From assembly GCA_946533615.1 (NCBI GenBank), contig CAMNBY010000194.1, positions 1 to 13,685 on the forward strand: 13,685 bases of DNA. The letters run 5' to 3'. The notes under the pieces are model-generated. The model saw only the letters and a program-made list of their open reading frames with translations, did no database searches and was not told where the DNA came from. This document shows, in pieces, positions 1 to 6,044 of this stretch. Within the stretch, counting starts at the first letter, position 1. Each line of letters opens with the position of its first letter. This DNA is from an uncultured Clostridia bacterium. Its GTDB lineage: Bacteria > Bacillota > Clostridia > Oscillospirales > Ruminococcaceae. The position numbers and the translations under genes were made by a program.

Positions 1-150
1 CCGCCTCCCCTCCGGGGAGGCCTCGCAAGGCTATGCCAAGCGCTCGATTAAAAGCTGGTAGGGGAATTAAAAAACCCACCGTCCTTAGAGGGCGGCGCTG
101 AGACTGCGGCCAAGCGATGAATTGAAACATTGGTGGGTGAATCAAAAAAA
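1..150. repeat. Two imperfect tandem copies of a ~74-bp hairpin-forming unit
   Basis: Two copies lie back to back at about 1-74 and 75-150. The right halves align best: CCAAGCG occurs at 36 and again at 110 (spacing 74), each followed by a diverged ATT-rich stretch, then TGGTAGGGGAATT (copy 1) or TGGTGGGTGAATC (copy 2), then a run of A. In copy 2, ACCCACC (74-80) can pair with GGTGGGT (132-138), enclosing an inner hairpin CCGTCC/GGGCGG. In copy 1, CCTCCCC (4-10) pairs perfectly with GGGGAGG (14-20). The left halves are conserved more in folding than in sequence. The array may continue beyond the left edge. It is not coding as far as I can see. It could be a structured RNA, a dispersed intergenic repeat, or the terminator region of an upstream gene. 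Confidence 0.55.
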
Positions 151-154
151 GGTA

Positions 155-183
155 TTGACTTTTGGGGGAAGTTGAATTATAAT
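155..183 (+). promoter_or_regulatory. Sigma-A-type promoter of secDF
   Basis: TTGACT (155-160) is separated by exactly 17 nt from a perfect TATAAT (178-183). Transcription should start near 190, giving a leader of about 66 nt before the GTG start at 257. The leader holds a small hairpin, CCGCA (204-208) with TGCGG (214-218), and the ribosome binding site AGGAGG (244-249). The -35 box begins directly after the A-tract that ends the upstream repeat. Confidence 0.85.
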
Positions 184-256
184 AGTATAGTGAATGTTTA
201 TGTCCGCATATCCTGCGGCTTATCGGCATAAGAATACTTAATTAGGAGGAAATAAA

Positions 257-2683
257 GTGCGACGTGCAAAAAAACCGGTGTTCTTCATCGTTGTGCTGTG
301 CATCCTGGCTCTGGGCTATCTGACCTTCTTCGGGATCCACACCTATTTCGGAGACACTGTTAAGACCTATATCAAGGGGGCTGACGAGATCCGCTGGGGT
401 ATCGACATCCAGGGCGGCGTCAACGCCACCTTCGAGCCCGCAGGCGACTACGACGCCAGCGAGGACGATATGGACGCGGCAAAGGCCACGATCGAGCAGC
501 GACTCGTAAGCCTGAACATCACCGACAGCACGGTGTATGTTGACTACTCAAAGGGAAGAGTAATAGTTGAGTTCCCGTGGCAGGCAGGAGAAGAGAATTT
601 CGACCCCGAAAGCGCCGTTAAGGAGCTGGGCGAGACAGCTATCCTGCGCTTTGTAAAGGGCACCGAGGCCGCAACGGGTGACGATGACCCCAACCTTGTC
701 CTGACAGGTACCGACGTTGAAAAGGCCACCGCAGGCCAGATAAACGACAAGGACACCAACCAGGTGACATACGTCGTAAGCCTTGAGCTCAACGACGAGG
801 GCAAGACCAAGTTCTCCGAGGCTACCGCAGAGCTTTATCCCTCGGCGGGACAGATCTCTATCTGGATGGACGACGACATGATCTCGGCACCGAGAGTACA
901 GGCTCATATCACCGACGGCTCCGCACAGATCAGCGGCGACTTCACTTACGAAGAGGCAAAGGCCCTCGCCGATAAGATCAACGCGGGCTCGCTGCCCTTC
1001 AAGCTCGAGACCACCAGCACAAACATTATCTCCGCGACCCTCGGTTCGGGCGCAAGAGACGCAATGCTCATCGCAGGCGTTATCGCCTTCGTCTGCATCT
1101 GCATCTATATGATGATAATCTACCGCCTGCCCGGCTTTGTGGCTTCTATCGCACTGCTCGGCCAGGTAATAGGCTCCGTGGCCTGCATTTCGGGCTTCTT
1201 CGGAAACATCGACAGCTTCACGCTCACTATCCCCGGTATCGCGGGTATCATACTTGCGGTCGGCATGGGCGTTGACGCGAACGTTATCACCGCCGAGCGT
1301 ATCAAGGAAGAGCTGCTCAACGGCAAGACCCTCGCAGGCGCTATCGAAACAGGCTATAAGCGTGCATGGAGCGCCGTGTTCGACGGTAATATCACAGTAG
1401 TATTCGTTGCGGTTATCCTGATGGGCGCGTTCGGACCCACCGACAGCATCTTCGGAACACTGCTCAAGCCTATATTTGCCTCCTTCGGCGCAGCCACCGC
1501 GGGTACGATCTACTCCCTCGGCTACACGCTGCTGGTCGGCATTATCCTGAACTTCGTGTTCGGTATCTTCTGCTCGAGACTCATGCTCTCGTCCCTCTCG
1601 CGCTTCAAGAGCTTCAAGAAGCGCAGCTGGTACGGCGTTCCCAACAGCGACGAGGGCCGCGAGAAGATGAAGGAAAAGAAGTCCCGCGTGCTGAACGTTA
1701 CAGGTCACAAAAAGATCTACTACTCGATCTCCTGCGGACTGATCGCGCTGTTTACGGCGCTGACCATCGTTATCGGACTGAACGTCGCTATAGAGTTCAA
1801 GGGCGGTACGATCATAAGCTACACCTACGAGGATTCTATTGATACAGACGCTGTTTCCAAGGTCGTTTCCGACACCATCGGCGAGACAGCGACCGTCACC
1901 ACGGGCGAGGATTTCGCATCGGGCAAGCCCACTCTGAAGCTCTCCTTCTCCTCTGACGAGGGCATCAACGGAGACAAGCAGCAGCAGCTGGCCGACGCGA
2001 TGCAGAACCAGTTCCCCGACAACAAGATCGAAGTGCTTGAAAGCACCGACGTTGCGGCCTCAAACGGTACCGAGTTCTTCTTCAAGTGCCTTGTGGCCTG
2101 CGTGTTCGCAATGATAATCACGGTCATCTACATCGGCTTCCGCTTCCGCAAGATCGGCGGTCTGTCGGCGGGTCTGTTCTCCGTGCTGGCGCTGGTACAC
2201 GATATGTGCATGGTATACGGCACCTTCGTTGTTTGCCGCTTCGACATCAACGCAAACTTCATGGCGGTGCTGCTGACGATCCTCGGATACTCCATAAACG
2301 CGACGATCATCGTTTACGACCGTATCCGTGAGAACAGAAAGATCCACGGCAGGAAGTACTCGCTGGACGAGATGGTCAATATGTCAATCTCGCAGACACT
2401 CGGACGTTCGATACACACCACCGTCACCACGGTGCTTGCAATGGCTATCGTTTGCATAGTCTGCACCATCTGGGGCGTAAGCTCGATCATCAGCTTCGCG
2501 TTCCCGCTCATCATCGGTATGCTGGCAGGTGTTTACTCCTCGAACCTTATTGCTCCTACGCTGTGGGTGCTCTGGCAGAACCACGCCGACAAGAAGCGCG
2601 AGAAGCAGAACCCTTCCAAGCCCGGCAAGAAAAAGTCCGACAAGCCGAAGGCTCCCCGCCCGAACAACGGCGCTGTAGTTTAA
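257..2683 (+). CDS. secDF: Protein translocase subunit SecDF (fused SecD-SecF)
   Basis: An RND-superfamily membrane protein that uses the proton gradient to help pull preproteins out of the SecYEG channel. The start is GTG at 257, 7 nt after a perfect AGGAGG. One membrane segment lies at about residues 8-28, followed by a large extracytoplasmic domain opened by the SecD motif RWGIDIQGG (46-54), then about five membrane segments from ~268 to ~440. The conserved SecD Asp lies in GVDANVITAERIKEEL (Asp340). The SecF half begins near 485, with EFKGG at 513-517, a second external domain, and LGYSINATII-VYDRIREN (676-693, Asp688) in its membrane bundle. The last ~33 residues form a Lys/Pro-rich cytoplasmic tail. 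At 808 aa it is somewhat longer than Bacillus SecDF as I recall it. It is transcribed alone, with its own promoter and terminator. Confidence 0.96.
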   Translation: MRRAKKPVFFIVVLCILALGYLTFFGIHTYFGDTVKTYIKGADEIRWGIDIQGGVNATFEPAGDYDASEDDMDAAKATIEQRLVSLNITDSTVYVDYSKGRVIVEFPWQAGEENFDPESAVKELGETAILRFVKGTEAATGDDDPNLVLTGTDVEKATAGQINDKDTNQVTYVVSLELNDEGKTKFSEATAELYPSAGQISIWMDDDMISAPRVQAHITDGSAQISGDFTYEEAKALADKINAGSLPFKLETTSTNIISATLGSGARDAMLIAGVIAFVCICIYMMIIYRLPGFVASIALLGQVIGSVACISGFFGNIDSFTLTIPGIAGIILAVGMGVDANVITAERIKEELLNGKTLAGAIETGYKRAWSAVFDGNITVVFVAVILMGAFGPTDSIFGTLLKPIFASFGAATAGTIYSLGYTLLVGIILNFVFGIFCSRLMLSSLSRFKSFKKRSWYGVPNSDEGREKMKEKKSRVLNVTGHKKIYYSISCGLIALFTALTIVIGLNVAIEFKGGTIISYTYEDSIDTDAVSKVVSDTIGETATVTTGEDFASGKPTLKLSFSSDEGINGDKQQQLADAMQNQFPDNKIEVLESTDVAASNGTEFFFKCLVACVFAMIITVIYIGFRFRKIGGLSAGLFSVLALVHDMCMVYGTFVVCRFDINANFMAVLLTILGYSINATIIVYDRIRENRKIHGRKYSLDEMVNMSISQTLGRSIHTTVTTVLAMAIVCIVCTIWGVSSIISFAFPLIIGMLAGVYSSNLIAPTLWVLWQNHADKKREKQNPSKPGKKKSDKPKAPRPNNGAVV

Positions 2684-2757
2684 GCCGCTTACCGCTGTGC
2701 GGTGCGAGAGATCTCTCCGCGATACGGCGGCGATCGGAAGGATCCGGTAAAAATGAT

Positions 2758-2789
2758 AAAAATCCCACAGGACCTCCTGTGGGATTTTT
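2758..2789 (+). terminator. Rho-independent terminator of secDF
   Basis: The stem AATCCCACAGGA (2761-2772) pairs perfectly with TCCTGTGGGATT (2775-2786) and is extended by AAA/TTT on the outside. The turn is very short, so the real loop is probably ACCT. A T-rich run (TTTTTTGTTTT) follows. An A-rich tract on the left side would let it also work on the other strand. A smaller hairpin, ACCGC/GCGGT (2691-2703), sits directly after the secDF stop. Confidence 0.9.
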
Positions 2790-2807
2790 TGTTTTGCCCG
2801 ACTAAAA

Positions 2808-2845
2808 TGTGCATTGTGCATTGTGAATTGTGAATTGTGAATTGT
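2808..2845. repeat. Heptanucleotide tandem repeat (TGTGCAT/TGTGAAT)
   Basis: There are five consecutive 7-bp units: TGTGCAT twice (2808-2821), then TGTGAAT three times (2822-2842), then a partial TGT. The array sits between the secDF terminator and the fhs -35 box, ending 5 nt before TTGACT. Similar CAATTCAC-type 7-bp arrays occur in intergenic DNA of many unrelated bacteria (recalled, not checked). The unit number could vary between strains. Confidence 0.85.
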
Positions 2846-2850
2846 TATAA

Positions 2851-2879
2851 TTGACTACTGCAAGATAATGTGATATAAT
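2851..2879 (+). promoter_or_regulatory. Sigma-A-type promoter of fhs
   Basis: TTGACT (2851-2856), a 17-nt spacer and a perfect TATAAT (2874-2879) have the same boxes and spacing as the secDF promoter. Transcription should start near 2886, leaving a leader of only ~27 nt, too short for a riboswitch. The ribosome binding site AAAGAGG ends at 2904, 8 nt before the ATG at 2913. Confidence 0.85.
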
Positions 2880-2912
2880 AAACTCATAAAATCCACGAAA
2901 GAGGTGCGTTCC

Positions 2913-4583
2913 ATGCTTACCGACATCGAGATCGCCCAGCAGGCGAAAATGAAGAAGATCTATGAGATAGCAGAGGAGCTCGGCATCGAGGCCGATGACA
3001 TCGAGCCCTACGGACACTACAAGGCAAAGCTCTCCGAGGAGCTTTTCAGAAAGACCGCCGACAGACCCGACGGCAAGCTGATACTTGTCACAGCTATCAA
3101 CCCCACACCCGCGGGCGAAGGCAAGACCACCGTTTCCGTCGGCCTTGCACAGAGCATGGCTAAGATCGGCAAAAAAGCGATCCTTGCCCTGCGCGAGCCC
3201 TCGCTCGGCCCTGTGTTCGGCATCAAGGGCGGTGCCGCAGGCGGCGGCTACGCTCAGGTAGTGCCGATGGAGGACATCAACCTGCACTTTACAGGCGATA
3301 TGCACGCTATCACTGCCGCAAACAACCTGCTCTGCGCGATGATAGACAACTCCATGCATCAGGGCAACCCCCTCGGCATCGACCAGAGGCGGATACTTTT
3401 CAAGCGCTGCCTTGACATGAACGACCGCGCCCTGAGAAACACGATCGTCGGCCTCGGCTCCAAGGTCAACGGCATTCCCCGCGAGGACGGCTTCCAGATC
3501 ACCGTTGCGTCCGAGATCATGGCTATCCTTTGCCTTGCCGCCGATCTTGACGACCTGAAAGCAAGGCTGGAGCGCATACTGGTGGCATACACCTATGACA
3601 ACAAGCCCGTGTTCGCCAAGGACATCGGCGCCTGCGGAGCAATGGCCGCCCTGCTGAAGGACGCCCTGAAGCCCAACCTTGTGCAGACGCTCGAAAACAC
3701 ACCAGCGATCATGCACGGCGGCCCCTTTGCAAACATCGCCCACGGCTGCAACTCCGTGAGGGCTACTAAGCTGGGACTCAAGCTCGCAGACTACACGATC
3801 ACCGAGGCAGGCTTCGGCTCCGATCTCGGCGCCGAGAAATTCTTTGACATCAAGTGCCGCTTTGCAGGGCTCAAGCCGAGCTGCGTGGTACTGGTCGCTA
3901 CTATCCGCGCCCTCAAGTACAACGGCGGCGTTCCGAAGACCGACCTCAAGGAGGAGAACGTTGCGGCGCTTGAAAAGGGCATCGTGAACCTGAAAACACA
4001 TATCGAGAATATGCACAAGTTCGGCGTGCCCGTGGTCGTTGCGATCAACCGCTTCGAGTCGGACACCGATGCCGAGATCGCAGTCATCGCACGCACCTGC
4101 GAGGAGATGGGCGTCAGGTACTCGCTGGCCGAGATCTTTGCAAAGGGCGGCGAAGGCGGCCGCGACCTTGCTCAGAAGGTCTGCGACACCATCGAGTCCA
4201 CGCCCTCGAACTACAAGCCCCTCTATGACGAAAAGCTGCCTATCAAGGAAAAGATCGGCATTATCGCACGCGAGATCTACCGCGCCGACGGCGTTGTTTT
4301 CACGGCTCAGGCCGAGAAGTCGATCAAGGAGATCGAGGCGCTCGGCTTCGGCGAGACTCCCGTCTGCGTGGCAAAGACCCAGTACTCCCTCTCTGACGAC
4401 CCTGCTAAGCTTGGCAAGCCCGAGAACTTCGAGATCACCGTCCGCGACGTCAAGATGTCCGCAGGCGCAGGCTTCGCGGTCGTTTACACGGGCGACATCA
4501 TGACCATGCCCGGCCTGCCCAAGGTCCCTGCTGCCACAAAGATAGATGTTGACAGCATGGGCAATATCTCGGGCCTATTCTGA
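2913..4583 (+). CDS. fhs: Formate--tetrahydrofolate ligase
   Basis: Catalyses ATP-dependent joining of formate to tetrahydrofolate to give 10-formyl-THF, the entry to cytoplasmic one-carbon metabolism (purines, formyl-Met, and the Wood-Ljungdahl methyl branch in acetogens). The P-loop-like motif PTPAGEGKTT is at residues 64-73 (Lys71), followed by LREPSLGPVFGIKGG with Arg94, and GGAAGGGYAQVVPMEDINLH from 106. Lys71 and Arg94 match, at a constant offset, the catalytic Lys74/Arg97 of the Moorella enzyme as I recall it. The start is ATG 2913 (protein begins MLTDIEIAQQ, 556 aa, normal family length). An in-frame GTG at 2904 overlaps the ribosome binding site AAAGAGG and is not the start. The gene is monocistronic, with its own promoter and a strong terminator, and no other folate gene is adjacent. 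Confidence 0.97.
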   Translation: MLTDIEIAQQAKMKKIYEIAEELGIEADDIEPYGHYKAKLSEELFRKTADRPDGKLILVTAINPTPAGEGKTTVSVGLAQSMAKIGKKAILALREPSLGPVFGIKGGAAGGGYAQVVPMEDINLHFTGDMHAITAANNLLCAMIDNSMHQGNPLGIDQRRILFKRCLDMNDRALRNTIVGLGSKVNGIPREDGFQITVASEIMAILCLAADLDDLKARLERILVAYTYDNKPVFAKDIGACGAMAALLKDALKPNLVQTLENTPAIMHGGPFANIAHGCNSVRATKLGLKLADYTITEAGFGSDLGAEKFFDIKCRFAGLKPSCVVLVATIRALKYNGGVPKTDLKEENVAALEKGIVNLKTHIENMHKFGVPVVVAINRFESDTDAEIAVIARTCEEMGVRYSLAEIFAKGGEGGRDLAQKVCDTIESTPSNYKPLYDEKLPIKEKIGIIAREIYRADGVVFTAQAEKSIKEIEALGFGETPVCVAKTQYSLSDDPAKLGKPENFEITVRDVKMSAGAGFAVVYTGDIMTMPGLPKVPAATKIDVDSMGNISGLF

Positions 4584-4620
4584 GGCGGGAACTCAGCTAT
4601 CATAAATAAGCTTATATTCA

Positions 4621-4654
4621 AACACTTCTGCCGTATCACGGCAGAAGTGTTTTT
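4621..4654 (+). terminator. Terminator of fhs, shared with the converging VWA gene
   Basis: A perfect 14-bp stem, AACACTTCTGCCGT (4621-4634) with ACGGCAGAAGTGTT (4638-4651), has a 3-nt turn and is followed by TTTTT on the plus strand. The VWA gene stops at 4659, so its minus-strand transcript also runs into this hairpin, although the T-run on that side is only TTT before GAATAT. The stem sequence is nearly the same as that of the minus-strand terminator at 5989-6024. Confidence 0.92.
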
Positions 4655-4658
4655 GCGT

Positions 4659-5309
4659 TTATCGGTTTTCCATGTCCTCGTCAAGCTCGCGGCGCCATGC
4701 GCTGTCCATCGGAGCTTCGGCACAGCGGCGTGCGCTGCCTACGGCCTTGTTCACTGCGCTGAACAGGACCGATGTGCCCTTTGCGTCGGCGTGATAGTTG
4801 ACCGCTCTTTCCTCGCGGATACCGATGTCCGAGGCTGCGACGGCGGCGTCGATGTTCGCCCCGATGAAAATGAACTCCCAGCCCTTCTTCTCCTTCTCGG
4901 AGATCATCTTCCTGACGTCGGCGGCTTTGTAGGTGCGGCTTGCGTTTTCCATGCCGTCGGTGGTGATGATGAAAAGGGTCTTCTGCGGGACGTCCTCGGA
5001 GCGGGCGTACTTGTGAATGTTAGAGATATGCTTGATGGCCGAGCCAACGGCGTCATAGAGGGCTGTGCAGCCCATGGGCGCGTAGTCTGCTGCGGTCAGC
5101 TCGGGGATCTCGGAGATGTCCCTGCGGTCGTGTACGACCTTCGAGCTGTCGGAGAACATTACGGTGGAAACATAGGCCTTGTCGGCGTTCTGCTTCTGCT
5201 CGGAGAGCATTGTGTTGAAACCGCCGATGGTGTCGGCTCTGAGCGGAGACATTGAGCCGCTTGCGTCCAGAATGAATACGATCTCGGTGATGTTGTTTGT
5301 CTTTTTCAT
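4659..5309 (-). CDS. Von Willebrand factor A (VWA) domain protein
   Basis: A single VWA (vWFA) fold makes up nearly the whole 216-aa protein. The metal-ion-dependent adhesion site (MIDAS) is complete: Asp-x-Ser-x-Ser as DASGS (15-19), the Thr in GCTALYDAV (Thr82) and the Asp in TTDGMEN (Asp118). There is no signal peptide or membrane segment, so it should be cytoplasmic, resembling the stand-alone YegL/TerY-like class rather than surface adhesins. Such proteins bind a partner through a divalent metal; the partner is not known here. The start ATG lies 6 nt after GGAGGT (5316-5321). It is the last minus-strand gene and converges on fhs. It is separated from the broken small gene upstream by a terminator and has its own promoter. 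No TerD, MoxR ATPase or kinase gene is in view, so its pathway cannot be assigned. Confidence 0.88.
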   Translation of the reverse strand: MKKTNNITEIVFILDASGSMSPLRADTIGGFNTMLSEQKQNADKAYVSTVMFSDSSKVVHDRRDISEIPELTAADYAPMGCTALYDAVGSAIKHISNIHKYARSEDVPQKTLFIITTDGMENASRTYKAADVRKMISEKEKKGWEFIFIGANIDAAVAASDIGIREERAVNYHADAKGTSVLFSAVNKAVGSARRCAEAPMDSAWRRELDEDMENR

Positions 5310-5363
5310 AATTATACCTCCATGCTTTTGGGCTGTGCCCTTGTGTTTTTTCCTTACAACTAC

Positions 5364-5372
5364 ATTATAGCA
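5364..5372 (-). promoter_or_regulatory. Extended -10 promoter of the VWA gene
   Basis: Read on the minus strand, TGCTATAAT (5372 to 5364) is a perfect extended -10 element (TGN-TATAAT). No good -35 box is present 16-18 nt upstream (around ACCATT), which fits an extended -10 promoter. The leader runs from about 5357 to the ATG at 5309 and includes a short GGGC/GCCC hairpin near 5329-5340. Confidence 0.65.
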
Positions 5373-5403
5373 GGAAGCATCACGGAAATGGTCGCCCGCG
5401 AAG

Positions 5404-5447
5404 CGACAAAAACTGCTGCTCAGCTTGTCACGGCTGCGCAGCAGTTT
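5404..5447 (-). terminator. Minus-strand terminator after the broken small gene
   Basis: AAACTGCTGC (5410-5419) pairs perfectly with GCAGCAGTTT (5438-5447), with an inner CAGC/GCTG pairing (5421-5424 with 5433-5436). On the minus strand the hairpin is followed by TTTTTGTC. It begins 3 nt after the stop codon at 5451 and insulates the VWA gene from upstream transcription. Confidence 0.85.
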
Positions 5448-5450
5448 GCA

Positions 5451-5876
5451 TTACTTGTTGTTGATATTGTTATTATTGTTGATCGTATTGCCGCTCTTGT
5501 TGAGGTCAGTGCCGATGATGCTGCCCTGATTTGAACGGGGCTTGCTCACATTGCGGACGGCGTGAGCCTTCGAGAAGTCGTTCCAGAGCTCGCGGCCCTG
5601 CTCCTTGGCGGCGTGGTCAAAGAGGGTCTTGTCGGTGTTGAGCCTGAGCATCTCGCCCATATCTGCCGATCTGACGATCTTTTCGGAGATGGTGTCGAAA
5701 TATTATTTCGTGATCTGCTCGGGCTTGACGGTGCCCTTGTTCAGCTCCATCGTCAGGTAGCCTGCGGCGGCAACGGCGCCGTACTCCTGACGGAGGGCGG
5801 CCTCCTTGTAGGTCTTACGGGCATATTTGATCGTATCTCTTGTTCTCTGGTCTACGGATCCTAAAAAGCTTGGCAT
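5451..5876 (-). pseudogene. Small gene of unknown function interrupted by an in-frame TAA
   Basis: The frame opens with ATG at 5876, 8 nt after a perfect AGGAGG (minus strand, 5890-5885), and encodes 57 residues (MPSFLGSVDQ to VKPEQITK) before TAA at 5705-5703. The same frame then continues without shift for 83 more residues (YFDTISEKIVRSAD, then MGEMLRLNTDK) to TAA at 5451, directly before a terminator. Restoring one codon would give a ~141-aa protein; GAA to TAA, giving TKEYFDTI, is the simplest change. The intact protein would be soluble, charged and helical, with an Asn-rich tail (NNNNNINNK) encoded by AAC/AAT codons. I do not recognise the family. Its middle is loosely reminiscent of the C-terminal helical part of the 1142-aa neighbour, without a convincing alignment. 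It may be a nonsense mutant, a sequencing error, or two short proteins; a good RBS for the second part is not obvious. Confidence 0.7.
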
Positions 5877-5952
5877 TGTGTTTTCCTCCTGCTTATCGTA
5901 TCTGCGGTGGTTTTTGCTTTCTGTAAAATATACCGCGCAGGGCAGGCAGGGT

Positions 5953-5980
5953 GCGCTGTTACAAAAAATAACAGCTGCGC
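5953..5980. repeat. Inverted repeat in the leader region of the broken small gene
   Basis: CTGTTA (5956-5961) pairs with TAACAG (5969-5974) around an A-rich loop, and GCG/CGC extend the stem across a 3-nt bulge. It lies between the terminator of the 1142-aa gene and the ribosome binding site at 5885-5890. I found no convincing promoter boxes here. It could be an operator or a leader structure. Confidence 0.35.
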
Positions 5981-5988
5981 TGTATGAC

Positions 5989-6024
5989 AAAAAGACACTC
6001 CTGCCGTGATACAGCAGAAGTGTC
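5989..6024 (-). terminator. Terminator of the 1142-aa gene
   Basis: GACACTCCTGC (5994-6004) pairs with GCAGAAGTGTC (6014-6024) with one mismatch. On the minus strand the hairpin is followed by TTTTT. It begins 20 nt after the stop codon of the 1142-aa gene. Read on the minus strand, its sequence matches the fhs terminator stem-loop at 27 of 31 positions. Confidence 0.88.
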
Positions 6025-6044
6025 CGGAACAAAACTATTTTAGA

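Noticed and set aside
1..150. CRISPR array at the left edge
   Set aside because: The unit is ~74 bp, copies are imperfect throughout, and there is no repeat-spacer alternation.
548..1708. 386-codon open frame antisense to secDF
   Set aside because: It lies wholly under secDF, its product is rich in Cys, His, Asp and Gly without domain logic, and it has no ribosome binding site; it is a shadow of GC-rich third positions.
2904..2906. GTG as the start of fhs
   Set aside because: It overlaps the AAAGAGG ribosome binding site; ATG 2913 has correct spacing and gives the usual family N-terminus.
2886..2912. Folate (THF) riboswitch in the fhs leader
   Set aside because: The leader after the promoter is only about 27 nt, too short for any known folate riboswitch.
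2802..4016. 404-codon open frame antisense to fhs
   Set aside because: It overlaps a certain fhs gene, runs through the heptanucleotide repeat and the fhs promoter, and encodes no recognisable protein.
5877..6032. Upstream extension of the broken small gene to 6032
   Set aside because: It would start inside the terminator of the neighbouring gene, while ATG 5876 has a perfect AGGAGG at the right distance.
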